From NCBI GenBank assembly GCA_910577845.1, contig CAJTNA010000013.1:1-37181 (forward strand): a stretch of 37,181 bases of DNA, given 5' to 3'. The stretch's first letter is position 1, and each line of letters begins with the position of its first letter. Both the position numbers and the translations under genes were made by a program. Below the pieces are notes generated by a model, which had not been told where the DNA came from, ran no database searches, and saw only the letters and a list, made by a program, of their open reading frames with translations. This document shows positions 8,241 through 17,563 of this stretch, piece after piece. The stretch is from an uncultured Christensenella sp. (GTDB taxonomy: Bacteria; Bacillota; Clostridia; Christensenellales; UBA3700).

Positions 8241-8617
8241 ATCTTTGCTCATAGTAAAATTAAAAGTGAGTATCTTTGACTTTAAATTTATATATAAGCA
8301 AAGCTTGTATTAGTAGCATTTGCTTTTTTCAATTCTTTAAACTTAAAGCTTTAGCAATATTTAAGATAAAATAACACATTTTGGAAATATAATAGTTTTA
8401 AGCAGGATAATGGCAAAAGTTAATGATGTGGGAAAAAGAATAGTTTTTGCAAATTAAAACTAAAAAATTGAGTAGTAGGATAATATTGATATATGTAATT
8501 TATTTAAAACAGACCATTAATTTTTAAACTTTAATATTTAAACTGTATCAATTTTTCGATGTTAATTTAATATGAGTAAAAATCTTTTATTATTTTAAAA
8601 TATTTTACGCATATTTA
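8241..8617. other. AT-rich gap with no gene
   Basis: This region should hold the minus-strand promoter of the 42-aa gene, but no clear promoter was found. Nothing else is seen apart from a 15-codon frame at about 8410 that is too weak to call. Confidence 0.4.
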
Positions 8618-8646
8618 TTGTTATTTATATATAATTGTGATACAAT
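8618..8646 (+). promoter_or_regulatory. Sigma-A promoter of the permease pair
   Basis: TTGTTA (8618-8623), a 17-base spacer, TACAAT (8641-8646). The predicted start is near 8653, ahead of both possible translation starts (8679 and 8721). Confidence 0.7.
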
Positions 8647-8720
8647 AATTATGAATAGCTTTTTAATATGATTTTGTTATGAAAAAGCTTGTAAATTTTG
8701 TAGTAATTATGGTGGGAAGT

Positions 8721-9959
8721 ATGAATTTTACACTTAAATTATCACTTAGTGAGATTGTTAAAAACAAATCAAAAGTGTTGATAGCAATTATAGTGACACT
8801 TATTCTGTTTATGAGTGCCTTCACTTTGTGTAATATTGCTACTGCTTTGCCAAACAATTTTTACAGATATTATGAGGAATATATGCCAGATACTATTGGT
8901 ATTTGGATAAGTAACGCAGACGAAGATTTATACAATAATAGTGAAAAATACTTTGAGGAATTTGAAGCAAATTTTGGTGTCGCTTGTAATATTAATACAT
9001 TAGGATACAACAGTGTAAAAATGTTACCATATGAAGATGTTCTTGATGAGGAGGGCAATCTTGATTACACAATATACTATAACACAAGCGTACTTTACCC
9101 TGATTGTTTAGAAGTTCAAAATATTGACATATATCGTGAATTCTTTATTGATGGTGAGATTTGGAATCCTGAAAAAGAAGAACTAGGTATTTGGATTAGT
9201 GATTTTGTGGTTGAAAAATTTGAGAAAGAAGGTGCTATAATTGCTGTAAACGATTATATTGATTACGATTTTAATGGTACAACAATTAAATTGCAAGTTA
9301 AGGGAATATATGATGAGGAAGCTTTAAGAAATTATATTGCTTCTAATATAGGTATTAACTTTGAAAGTTTAAGTAAGTATACATTTTATATCTCTGTGCC
9401 ATCTGCAAAAAAGATTTTGTTTGATAGCAAGACTAGTTTTTCCGCCTATGGTATTGTGGGAGAAATTGATAAACTTTATGATGTTTACAATGCTTTACAT
9501 AACAAGTATTCTTTAAGTGAGGGTACAGCTTTTTCCTTGATTACTCAAGTTAAAAATACACAAGTAATTTGTATGATTGTTGGTGTTATAATGATAATTT
9601 GTGGTATTGTTATAATGCTTAACTTTATTAATATGATTATATCTCAAAATATCAAGCATATTAGTTTGCTGAGGATTTTGGGAACTAATACATTTAGAAT
9701 AATGATGGCATATTTTATTATATTTATTCTGCTTATAACAATAGTTTGCGTTATAAGTTGGATGACTTTGCCATTGTATAACTATTTTGTGTCATTGTAT
9801 TGTGCTGGACTTGGTTATCCATTTATGATAGATATTAACTACTGGGTTGTGGTAGGTGTATTTGTAATTTGTTATTTTATAATAACTGCTATTATGCTTG
9901 TAAAATGGGCGATTATGGACAAAACCGCACCTATAAAAAATATTGCGGAGGAAGACTGA
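8721..9959 (+). CDS. FtsX/MacB-like ABC transporter permease
   Basis: A 412-aa inner-membrane protein with the FtsX/MacB layout: one N-terminal membrane segment (about residues 18-40), an extracellular domain of about 240 residues, then three C-terminal segments (roughly 285-310, 330-355 and 375-398). Start 8721 is chosen because GGTGGGA precedes it and MNFTLKLSLSEIVKNK is a typical permease start; the in-frame ATG at 8679 has no ribosome site but would add 14 residues. The stop is one base before the next permease start, so the two are translationally coupled. No ATP-binding partner lies within the window. It may serve peptide or lipoprotein export or sensing; the substrate is unknown. Confidence 0.82.
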   Translation: MNFTLKLSLSEIVKNKSKVLIAIIVTLILFMSAFTLCNIATALPNNFYRYYEEYMPDTIGIWISNADEDLYNNSEKYFEEFEANFGVACNINTLGYNSVKMLPYEDVLDEEGNLDYTIYYNTSVLYPDCLEVQNIDIYREFFIDGEIWNPEKEELGIWISDFVVEKFEKEGAIIAVNDYIDYDFNGTTIKLQVKGIYDEEALRNYIASNIGINFESLSKYTFYISVPSAKKILFDSKTSFSAYGIVGEIDKLYDVYNALHNKYSLSEGTAFSLITQVKNTQVICMIVGVIMIICGIVIMLNFINMIISQNIKHISLLRILGTNTFRIMMAYFIIFILLITIVCVISWMTLPLYNYFVSLYCAGLGYPFMIDINYWVVVGVFVICYFIITAIMLVKWAIMDKTAPIKNIAEED

Positions 9960-9960
9960 T

Positions 9961-11277
9961 ATGCTAATTGCTTGGAAAAACATTTTGGCAAGGAAATGGT
10001 CGTCTGTAAAAGTTGCTTTGTCAATTTTTGCAATGGTTATCATTATGTGTATTTTTACAGCATATTCAGTTGCTTTAGGTGAGGAAACTGATAGGCTAAC
10101 TAAGTCGTATCGCTCTGCACACAATATAATTATTGAAACAAATGCACCACTTTCAGATAAAAAACTAACACAAGCAAGCAATATTGATGGCATAGGCGAG
10201 GTAAGTGAGATTGCAATTTGCAGAAATACGGATAACTTAAGAGGCTTGACTTTTGCAATTGACGGACAATCTTATCAATGCAATCACGATTATTATGATG
10301 GTAATTTAAATTTTGGTACTGACGAGTATGTTAATAAAATGCACGCTGGTGATTTTGCTTTTTATAAAATGGGTGAAAATATTGTACAATCACATCACAA
10401 TGAGGAATTGGGATATAGGTTCAAAGGTGAAAAATCATTACTTAAAGGCAGAGATTACTTTATGAGCCAAAATGAGATAATTATAAGTGAGTATTTTGTA
10501 AAAGAACTTGAGGAACTTGGGTTGCAAAGCGATTTGTTGGATAAACAATTGACTATCACAATTAATGGCAAATCAATATGTGTTACAATTGTTGGAATTA
10601 TGAATAAACATTTTTATCAACTAACAGATACAACAAGTCAACAATTTGTTGCTTGCAAGGATAGTGAATTGTATAATTACTTTGTGAAAAGTGGTAATAA
10701 GTTTACTTACCAAACTAAAATGTATTTGACGGAGTATAAACTTAAAGATAAGTTGATTGATGATGTAAAAGCAGTATTTATATTGAACGCAAACCAAATA
10801 CGTTTAGGTAGCGAATACGGACTTTCAATGTCAACAACCGTTAAGCTTATTGGAAGTATTTTAAATGGCATTATGGCAACGGTTGGACTTGGTATAATTA
10901 GTGCATTAGTCTTGAACATTATGTATAGTATGCGTTATATGATGAAGAAAAAGAGTAATTTTTATGCAATTATGCAGGTGTATGGTATGGATAAAAAGAA
11001 AATGTTTACCATTTTGTTTTGTGAAATGTTTCTTTTATCAATCTTTTCTTCCATTGTGGCATACGCCGTAAGCTATGGATTGGTTTATTTACTTGATTAC
11101 TTGTTATCTAGTATGGTAGGCATTGGCGTTTTCTTTGGTTGGGTGAATTTTTTGGTTACTTTTGCAATTGCCGTATTGTTTACATTAGTTATAGTGATTT
11201 TTGTATGTTTAATTAACTATTCGTTGTATTATAAGAGGTCTACTAGCAAAATGTTGCGGTCAACAATGGAAAATTAG
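9961..11277 (+). CDS. FtsX-like ABC transporter permease, second subunit
   Basis: A 438-aa membrane protein with the same layout as the preceding one: an N-terminal segment (about 15-37), a large extracellular part, and three segments in the last 140 residues. A cytoplasmic loop with RYMMKKKSNFYAIMQVYGMDKKKM fits the FtsX-domain signature where the first C-terminal helix leads into the coupling region. GGAGGA lies inside the end of the upstream gene, so ATG 9961 is the start rather than the in-frame TTG at 9943. The pair probably forms a heterodimer powered by an ATPase encoded elsewhere. No clear terminator follows. Confidence 0.85.
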   Translation: MLIAWKNILARKWSSVKVALSIFAMVIIMCIFTAYSVALGEETDRLTKSYRSAHNIIIETNAPLSDKKLTQASNIDGIGEVSEIAICRNTDNLRGLTFAIDGQSYQCNHDYYDGNLNFGTDEYVNKMHAGDFAFYKMGENIVQSHHNEELGYRFKGEKSLLKGRDYFMSQNEIIISEYFVKELEELGLQSDLLDKQLTITINGKSICVTIVGIMNKHFYQLTDTTSQQFVACKDSELYNYFVKSGNKFTYQTKMYLTEYKLKDKLIDDVKAVFILNANQIRLGSEYGLSMSTTVKLIGSILNGIMATVGLGIISALVLNIMYSMRYMMKKKSNFYAIMQVYGMDKKKMFTILFCEMFLLSIFSSIVAYAVSYGLVYLLDYLLSSMVGIGVFFGWVNFLVTFAIAVLFTLVIVIFVCLINYSLYYKRSTSKMLRSTMEN

Positions 11278-11498
11278 AACCTAAGGTTTTAATTATACAA
11301 CTTTTTGAAAAAGATAGTAAAAAATAATTGATTTTTTTAGTAATTTTATTTAAAATATTAAAGAGAAAAGTTAATTACAAGTTGTAGATTTTTTTAGATA
11401 AATTGTAACAGCAGAGTATAGCTTGTTAAATTGATAAATTATAACAACTTTTAATTTTAAAACAAAGATATTACTAATATTTAAAAGTAATTTAGTAT

Positions 11499-11528
11499 TT
11501 GCTAAAAAAAGTAAAGTATAGATAAGAT
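11499..11528 (+). promoter_or_regulatory. Possible promoter of lysR-glnN
   Basis: TTGCTA (11499-11504), an 18-base spacer, TAAGAT (11523-11528). The match is moderate. The 11278-11498 gap before it is AT-rich with no gene seen. Confidence 0.35.
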
Positions 11529-11573
11529 AACAATAGGCAATTGCCTTAAGATAAATTTTTTTGGAGAACACAA

Positions 11574-12458
11574 ATGAGTTTTATTAACTATGAATTGTAT
11601 AGGATATTTTATATGGTTGCATCAACTGGCAGTATAACAAAAGCTGCTGGTGAGCTTTATATTTCGCAACCAGCGGTAAGCCAGTCAATCAAGCAGTTGG
11701 AAACACAGATTGGTGGTAGATTATTTAAGAGAACTAGTAAGGGTATGGAATTGACTTACGAGGGCAAAATGATTTATGACTATATCAAAGAGGCTAACCA
11801 ACTGATTGATAAGGCGGAGAAAAAGTTCAGTCAGTTGAAAGAATTGACATATGGTGAAATCAAGATAGGTGCATCTGATACTATAACCAAGCATTACTTG
11901 TTGCCATATATTAAAAACTTTATAAATAAGTATCCAGATATTAGCGTAAAAGTGACTAACAGAACAACTGGCGAAACTGTAAACTTGCTTAAGAGTGGTA
12001 AAGTTGACATTGGATTTGTAAATGTACCATTAGAGGACGATTTGCTTGATTTTTCAAATGTGGTAGATACAGAGGATGTGTTTGTTTGCAACAGCGATTG
12101 GATTCAAAGATATAATGAGCCATTGTCAGCTGAGGAGATAGCAAATGAGCCACTTATTATGCTTGAAAAGTTGAGTAACACAAGACGAGTTATTGATGAG
12201 CATTTTGCAAAAGTAGGAGTTACATTAAATCCTATGTTGGAACTTGGTAGCCTTGACTTAATGTTAGATATGGCACGTGTTGGTTTGGGCATTACTTGTG
12301 CACCAAAATCTATTGTTGAGCAAGATATATCTTCTGGGATATTGCATAATGTGCCAATCAACTTTGAAATGCCAAAAAGAGCATTTGCATTGGTTACTAT
12401 GAAAGGTGTACCGCTTAATTACTCTGCATTGCAGTTTGTAAATAGTTTAAAAAACTGA
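11574..12458 (+). CDS. LysR-family transcriptional regulator
   Basis: A 294-aa regulator. The N-terminal winged helix-turn-helix (residues 1-60) contains GSITKAAGELYISQPAVSQS, the LysR recognition region, followed by a linker helix and a periplasmic-binding-protein-like effector domain (about 90-294) starting YGEIKIGASDTI. TTTGGAGA precedes the start. It ends 10 bp before glnN in the same direction, so the two are probably one transcript. Regulation of nitrogen assimilation is a reasonable inference from this pairing, but the effector is unknown. LysR proteins usually face their target divergently; here the target would be co-directional. Confidence 0.9.
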   Translation: MSFINYELYRIFYMVASTGSITKAAGELYISQPAVSQSIKQLETQIGGRLFKRTSKGMELTYEGKMIYDYIKEANQLIDKAEKKFSQLKELTYGEIKIGASDTITKHYLLPYIKNFINKYPDISVKVTNRTTGETVNLLKSGKVDIGFVNVPLEDDLLDFSNVVDTEDVFVCNSDWIQRYNEPLSAEEIANEPLIMLEKLSNTRRVIDEHFAKVGVTLNPMLELGSLDLMLDMARVGLGITCAPKSIVEQDISSGILHNVPINFEMPKRAFALVTMKGVPLNYSALQFVNSLKN

Positions 12459-12468
12459 GGGGAAATGT

Positions 12469-14595
12469 ATGGAAAATAATACAAAGAGAATAACAGATTA
12501 TTTTGGCGAATACGTGTTTAATGATGATGTAATGCAAGAGTATATGTCACAAGAAACATATAAGGAATTGCGTGAAGTTATAGATTCTGGAAAGACTATG
12601 GGGCTTGATTTGGCTAATCGAGTTGCCTCTGCAATGAAAGAGTGGGCAATGAATAATGGAGCTACACATTATACACATTGGTTCCAACCGCTTACTGGTG
12701 CAACTGCTGAAAAGCACGATAGTTTTATTAGTATAGATAAGCACGGCAAAACCATACTTGAGTTTACGGGTAAAAATTTATCAAAAGGTGAGGCGGATGC
12801 GTCAAGTTTTCCTAGTGGTGGCATTAGAGCGGTGTTTGAGGCAAGAGGATACACTATTTGGGATTGTTCATCACCTGCTTTTATAAAAAAGACAGCTAAA
12901 GACAGAGCAATACTTTACATACCTACTGCATTTTGTAGTTATACTGGTGAGGCTCTTGATAAAAAAACACCTTTGCTTAGAAGTATGGAAGCTCTTAATA
13001 GAGAAGGTGTAAGGTTACTACATTTGTTGGGATACAATGATGTCAATAAAGTTGTTGCGAATGTTGGTGGTGAACAAGAGTATTTTTTGATTGACAAAAA
13101 GCATTACGAAAAGCGTACAGATTTGAAATTTACTGGTAGAACTTTGTTTGGAAGTAACGCACCTAAAGGACAAGAACAAAACGACCAATATTATGCTGTA
13201 ATTAAAACAAGAGTATCTAATTTTATGGCGGAGCTTAATGACGAACTTTGGAAATTAGGCATTACTGCAAAAACTCAACATAATGAGGCGGCACCTGCTC
13301 AACACGAATTAGCACCTATTTTTTGCACCGCAAATATTGCAACAGACCAAAATCAAATTATTATGGACACAATGAAAAAAGTTGCTGAAAAGTTTGATTT
13401 AGTATGTCTATTGCACGAAAAACCTTTTGCAAACGTAAATGGTAGCGGTAAACACAATAACTGGTCAGTAGTAACTGATACTGGTATTAATCTGTTAAAA
13501 CCAGCTAAAAATCCTAACGAAAATTTTTTGTTTTTGCTAACATTTATGGCGGTTATTGCGGGCGTTGACGAGTATGCAGACTTAATTAGAACTAGTGCAT
13601 CTAATCCTGGTAATGAGCATAGACTTGGCGGACACGAAGCACCACCAAGTATTATCTCTGTATACATTGGTGATGATTTGCAAAAAGTTATTGAAGATTT
13701 TGTAGCTGGTACAAATAATGTAGTAGAGAAAAAACAATATATCAATACTGGTGTAAACTATCTTGCAGAGTTCAGCAAAGATACTAGTGACCGAAATAGG
13801 ACAAGCCCTTTTGCATTTACTGGCAACAAATTTGAGTTTAGAATGGTTGGCTCTTCAGCAACATTGGCAAATCCTAACACAACCATAAACACTATAGTTG
13901 CAGAAATGTTTTCTAGAATAGCTGATGAATTGGAAAGTGTTGAGGATAAAAGTTTGATACCTCAAAAGGTTGAGGAAATTATTATACGCTTATATAATAA
14001 TCATAAGAGAGTAATATTTAATGGTAATAACTACTCAAATGAATGGGTCAAAGAGGCTAGAAAACGTGGCTTGCATAACATTAACAATTGTGTAGATGCT
14101 TATGATGCTTTGGTTGATAGTGCAAGCATTGAGCTATTTGGCAAACATCACGTAATGTCAGAGGTTGAGTTGCAATCAAGACGTGAAATTAATCTTGATA
14201 TATATAATAAGATAATCAATGTTGAAGCTCGAACAATGCTAATGATGACTAAGCACGAGATATTGCCAGCTATTATTGACTATAAGGCTAGGCTTGCCAC
14301 ATCAATTGTAAATCTTAATCAAATAAAGGAATTTGTCTATAGTAATGTGGAAAATAATTTGCTTAGAAATTTTGTTATGATTCTTGACAATATTTATGCA
14401 GATTTATTGGAATTAGAAAGAGTTCATACCCAAGCACTAAGAGCGAATAGCAATAAAAGAAAAGCAATTTTATTCCGTGACCAAGTTGTGCCACAAATGG
14501 CTAAAGTTAGAATTAATGTGGATAATGCGGAAAAATTGTTGCCTAAAGATGCTTTGCCATTTCCTAATTATGCGGATATGTTATTTTATGATTGA
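12469..14595 (+). CDS. glnN: Glutamine synthetase type III
   Basis: A 708-aa enzyme that joins ammonia to glutamate using ATP. Length and motifs are those of GSIII, a dodecamer found in Bacteroidetes, cyanobacteria and many Clostridia. Seen are the family-specific N-terminus with THYTHWFQPLTG (residues 61-72), EKHDSFIS, SSFPSGG, NEAAPAQHELAP, the ATP/glutamate-site region NGSGKHNNWSV, GGHEAPPS and FEFRMVGSSA. No truncation or lost motif is seen. A ribosome site (GAGGGGA) precedes the ATG. It is the likely second gene of the lysR-glnN unit. No terminator is evident in the 127 bp before alaS. Confidence 0.95.
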   Translation: MENNTKRITDYFGEYVFNDDVMQEYMSQETYKELREVIDSGKTMGLDLANRVASAMKEWAMNNGATHYTHWFQPLTGATAEKHDSFISIDKHGKTILEFTGKNLSKGEADASSFPSGGIRAVFEARGYTIWDCSSPAFIKKTAKDRAILYIPTAFCSYTGEALDKKTPLLRSMEALNREGVRLLHLLGYNDVNKVVANVGGEQEYFLIDKKHYEKRTDLKFTGRTLFGSNAPKGQEQNDQYYAVIKTRVSNFMAELNDELWKLGITAKTQHNEAAPAQHELAPIFCTANIATDQNQIIMDTMKKVAEKFDLVCLLHEKPFANVNGSGKHNNWSVVTDTGINLLKPAKNPNENFLFLLTFMAVIAGVDEYADLIRTSASNPGNEHRLGGHEAPPSIISVYIGDDLQKVIEDFVAGTNNVVEKKQYINTGVNYLAEFSKDTSDRNRTSPFAFTGNKFEFRMVGSSATLANPNTTINTIVAEMFSRIADELESVEDKSLIPQKVEEIIIRLYNNHKRVIFNGNNYSNEWVKEARKRGLHNINNCVDAYDALVDSASIELFGKHHVMSEVELQSRREINLDIYNKIINVEARTMLMMTKHEILPAIIDYKARLATSIVNLNQIKEFVYSNVENNLLRNFVMILDNIYADLLELERVHTQALRANSNKRKAILFRDQVVPQMAKVRINVDNAEKLLPKDALPFPNYADMLFYD

Positions 14596-14722
14596 TAATG
14601 TCAAAGTAAAAACTTATTGATTTGGATATTATAATAAATTGTATTTACAAAAAAATTAAAACAATTACAAATTGAGTAATTTCAAGATAAATAATAAACT
14701 TATTAGTTTAAGGAGAATAGAA

Positions 14723-16510
14723 ATGAAAAAAATGACCTCATATGAGCTAAGAGATGCTTATTTAGAGTTTTTTAAAAGTAAAAATCATAGCATTATAGAT
14801 AGCAGTTCATTAATACCAGAAAATGACCCAACAGTTTTATTTACAACTGCAGGTATGCACCCACTTGTGCCATATCTTTTAGGACAAAAACACCCTCAAG
14901 GAACTAGACTTTGTGACGTGCAAAAATGTGTACGTACTGGTGATATTGACGAGGTTGGTGACAGCACTCATTGCACATTTTTTGAGATGCTAGGTAACTG
15001 GTCTTTAGGTGATTATTTTAAAAAGGAAAGTATAAGTTGGAGTTTTGAGTTTTTAACTAAAGTGCTTGAAATTCCAGTTGAAAAAATTTCTGTAACCGTT
15101 TTTGAAGGTGATAGTGATGCACCTAGAGATGAGGTTTCAGCTAATATTTGGGCGGAACTTGGTATTAGTCGTGATAATATCTACTACTTGCCTAAAAAGC
15201 ACAACTGGTGGGGACCAGCAGGTCAAACTGGACCTTGCGGTGGTGATACTGAAATCTTTATTGATACTGGTAAACCAAAATGTAGTGATAATTGTTCACC
15301 AGCTTGTGATTGCGGGAAATATGTTGAAATTTGGAATAACGTATTTATGGAATTTAACAAGACTATTGATGGAAAGTTTGAGCCGTTAAAACAAAAGAAT
15401 GTTGATACTGGAATGGGTTTGGAAAGAACTATTTGTATGCTAAATGGCGTTGCAAGTGTATATGAAACAGACTTTTTTAGTGATATCATAGAATTGATTG
15501 AAAAATTATCTAGTAAAAACTATTTACAAGATGAGGCTACTACAAAAGCTATGCGTGTCATTGCTGACCATATTCGTACTGCAACATTTATTTTGGGCGA
15601 TGATAAAGGTATTACTCCGTCAAATGTTGACCAAGGCTATGTTTTAAGAAGATTGATAAGACGTGCAGTAAGATTTGCACGTGTAATTGATATGCCTCAA
15701 AATGGTATTTTAGAGGTGTCTAAGGCATTTATAAACAAATATAAAGACATTTATCACGAACTTGGAAGGAATGAGGCTAAGATTATTGTTGAGCTTGAAA
15801 AGGAAATTGAGAGATTTAGCAAAACTATTGAAAATGGTTTGAAAGAAATTGAAAAAGTAATGAAATTTATGCAAAACAATATTTTAAATGGTAAAACTGC
15901 TTTTAGACTTTATGATACTTTTGGTTTTCCGCTTGAAATGACTATTGAAATCTGTAAAGAAAAAGGCTTTTCTGTTGATGTGGAAGGATATCATAAAGCA
16001 TTTAGCGAGCATCAATTGAAATCTCAAAAGGGTGCAGAACAAAAGTTTAAAGGTGGTCTTGCAGATAATGGCGAGGCAACTACTAATTTACATACGGCTA
16101 CACATATTATGAATGCTTGCCTTAAAAAAGTGCTTAATGATAATAACATTCAACAAAAAGGTAGTAATATCACTGCAGAGAGATTGAGATTTGACTTTAA
16201 TTTTGACAGACCATTGACAGAGCAAGAAAGGCAAGCTGTTGAAGATATGGTGAATAATGTTATTGATAGCAAAATTGACATTGTCTGTGAGGAAATGACA
16301 GTTGAACAAGCAAAAAATCAAGGTGCTATAGGTGTTTTTGATTCTAAATATGCGGAAAAAGTTAAAGTTTACACTATTGGTGATGTATCTAAAGAGATTT
16401 GTGGTGGGCCACACGCTAAAAATACTGGTGACCTTGGAAAATTTAAAATTGTTAAAGAGCAATCTTCAAGTGCTGGTGTAAGACGAATTAAAGCAACTTT
16501 AACAAAATAA
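14723..16510 (+). CDS. alaS: Short alanyl-tRNA synthetase lacking C-Ala domain
   Basis: A 595-aa class II synthetase that charges tRNA-Ala with alanine. It has the catalytic core (CVRTGDIDEVGDSTHCTFFEMLGNWS, residues 69-94, motif 2 region), a Cys cluster C187-C191-C195-C197, GMGLERT (230-236, motif 3), the tRNA-recognition helices, and the editing domain with zinc ligands H457, H461, C560 and H564 (HTATH and CGGPH). It stops straight after the editing domain, whereas typical bacterial AlaRS runs to about 870 residues with a dimerising C-Ala domain. The start at 14723 follows AAGGAG; an earlier TTG at 14672 does not. It could be the only AlaRS or an extra paralogue; the window cannot tell. Confidence 0.88.
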   Translation: MKKMTSYELRDAYLEFFKSKNHSIIDSSSLIPENDPTVLFTTAGMHPLVPYLLGQKHPQGTRLCDVQKCVRTGDIDEVGDSTHCTFFEMLGNWSLGDYFKKESISWSFEFLTKVLEIPVEKISVTVFEGDSDAPRDEVSANIWAELGISRDNIYYLPKKHNWWGPAGQTGPCGGDTEIFIDTGKPKCSDNCSPACDCGKYVEIWNNVFMEFNKTIDGKFEPLKQKNVDTGMGLERTICMLNGVASVYETDFFSDIIELIEKLSSKNYLQDEATTKAMRVIADHIRTATFILGDDKGITPSNVDQGYVLRRLIRRAVRFARVIDMPQNGILEVSKAFINKYKDIYHELGRNEAKIIVELEKEIERFSKTIENGLKEIEKVMKFMQNNILNGKTAFRLYDTFGFPLEMTIEICKEKGFSVDVEGYHKAFSEHQLKSQKGAEQKFKGGLADNGEATTNLHTATHIMNACLKKVLNDNNIQQKGSNITAERLRFDFNFDRPLTEQERQAVEDMVNNVIDSKIDIVCEEMTVEQAKNQGAIGVFDSKYAEKVKVYTIGDVSKEICGGPHAKNTGDLGKFKIVKEQSSSAGVRRIKATLTK

Positions 16511-16533
16511 TTATAATGTAAATTAAAAAATCA

Positions 16534-16585
16534 AAGTGTAAATATGCTTTTTTGGAAATAAATAGGCTATTTACACTTGTTTTTT
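16534..16585 (+). terminator. Intrinsic terminator of alaS
   Basis: AAGTGTAAATA (16534-16544) pairs perfectly with TATTTACACTT (16568-16578), followed by GTTTTTT. The loop is 23 bases long. Confidence 0.8.
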
Positions 16586-16673
16586 AAGAAAAAAGTCGAA
16601 TTTTAATATAATATTTGGTTTTATTAATGGTATTATGTGATATTGTGTTTGACTTTTTGCATACTTAGTGCTA

Positions 16674-16796
16674 TGCTTATAATATACATTATATAAGCAC
16701 ATTTTAACTTTCATTAAAGTTTTAATTACTTACGCAATTAGCTTGCGTTGCAAGTGCTTGTAATTTTGATCAATTTTAGCTATTGCATAATAGCTA
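16674..16796 (+). ncRNA. Cluster of hairpins in the alaS downstream gap
   Basis: Successive stems are TGCTTATA/TATAAGCA (16674-16681 with 16692-16699), ACGCAA/TTGCGT (16732-16737 with 16743-16748), GCAAG/CTTGT just after, and TAGCTATT/AATAGCTA (16777-16784 with 16789-16796). AATTAC (around 16726) and GTAATT (around 16760) can close the middle two into a branched fold. It may be a structured RNA or a decayed copy of the dispersed repeat, with which it shares only AAGTGCTTGT. No promoter or terminator proves a transcript. The rest of 16586-17031 shows nothing. Confidence 0.3.
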
Positions 16797-17031
16797 TTAG
16801 TATGAATTGTGATAGTTTAGATAACTAAATATTAGTTTGTAAAGTGTTACACAAATTAAAATTAAAAATTGTTGATGAAATGCTTTTTTGTAAGTGTCTT
16901 AACATTTATATAGTATATTACTTGATTAATCAAGTTTTTTAAATTGAATTAATTCAGCTATTGTAAATAACTCTATTAGTTAATTTATAATAACTTATAT
17001 TAATAGAATAAAAAAAATCGAGGTGATAAAA

Positions 17032-17286
17032 ATGGCTACTGTAAAGCAATTAGAGGCTAAACAAACTGAACTTGACATAATGAAATGGACTGATAGCGAA
17101 AATGATGTAGATAAATGCGGTACATATGACTATTGCGATAAGTGTGATAAATCTAAAGATTATCCTTGTGCAAGAGCATATTTTGCTAAAAATACTACTA
17201 CAACAGCTAAGTCAACTGCAACAAAAACTACTACTGCTAAAAAAACAACTACAGCAAAGAAAACTACAACTGCTACAAAAAAATAA
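17032..17286 (+). CDS. Small four-cysteine protein with Lys/Thr/Ala-rich tail
   Basis: An 84-aa protein. The first half holds four cysteines, C-x5-C-x2-C-x7-C (DKCGTYDYCDKCDK then YPCARAY), a plausible zinc site. The second half (from about residue 54) is nearly all Lys, Thr and Ala in TTAKK-like repeats, similar to histone-H1-like or cell-surface tails. No signal peptide is seen, so a nucleic-acid or ribosome-associated role is a guess. ATG 17032 is chosen because GAGGTGA lies 6 bases upstream; the GTG at 17023 is part of that ribosome site. A strong terminator follows, so it is a single-gene unit. Confidence 0.8.
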   Translation: MATVKQLEAKQTELDIMKWTDSENDVDKCGTYDYCDKCDKSKDYPCARAYFAKNTTTTAKSTATKTTTAKKTTTAKKTTTATKK

Positions 17287-17333
17287 TTAGCGTAGATGGT
17301 TTAATTTAATATTTTAGAATAATGATAAAGCCC

Positions 17334-17371
17334 AAAAATCTTATTTGCATTTTGCAAATAAGATTTTTTTT
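17334..17371 (+). terminator. Intrinsic terminator of the four-cysteine protein gene
   Basis: AAAAATCTTATTTGCA (17334-17349) pairs perfectly with TGCAAATAAGATTTTT (17353-17368) across 3 bases, and the T-run continues. Confidence 0.95.
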
Positions 17372-17563
17372 GCTTTTTTGGTAATTTTATTTATGGTTGC
17401 TACAGCAAATTTATTTAAAACTTTAAATTTTTTAGTGTAATACCTACTTTGTTTGGTAATAATCTAGTAAGCCTAACTGCAAATATCAATATGGATAAAA
17501 ATATTTTTTGTATGTATAAGGAAAGAACATTCTGGCAAGAATAGAATTGTGAGGATTGATATT

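Noticed and set aside
8043..8252. 69-aa minus-strand frame
   Set aside because: It overlaps the 42-aa gene in another frame, has no ribosome site at its own start, and reads through the terminator stem.
8410..8458. 15-codon frame MAKVNDVGKRIVFAN
   Set aside because: It has only a weak ribosome site, is very short, and has no terminator or other support.
14672..14722. TTG start of alaS at 14672
   Set aside because: No ribosome site precedes it, and AAGGAG sits directly before the ATG at 14723.
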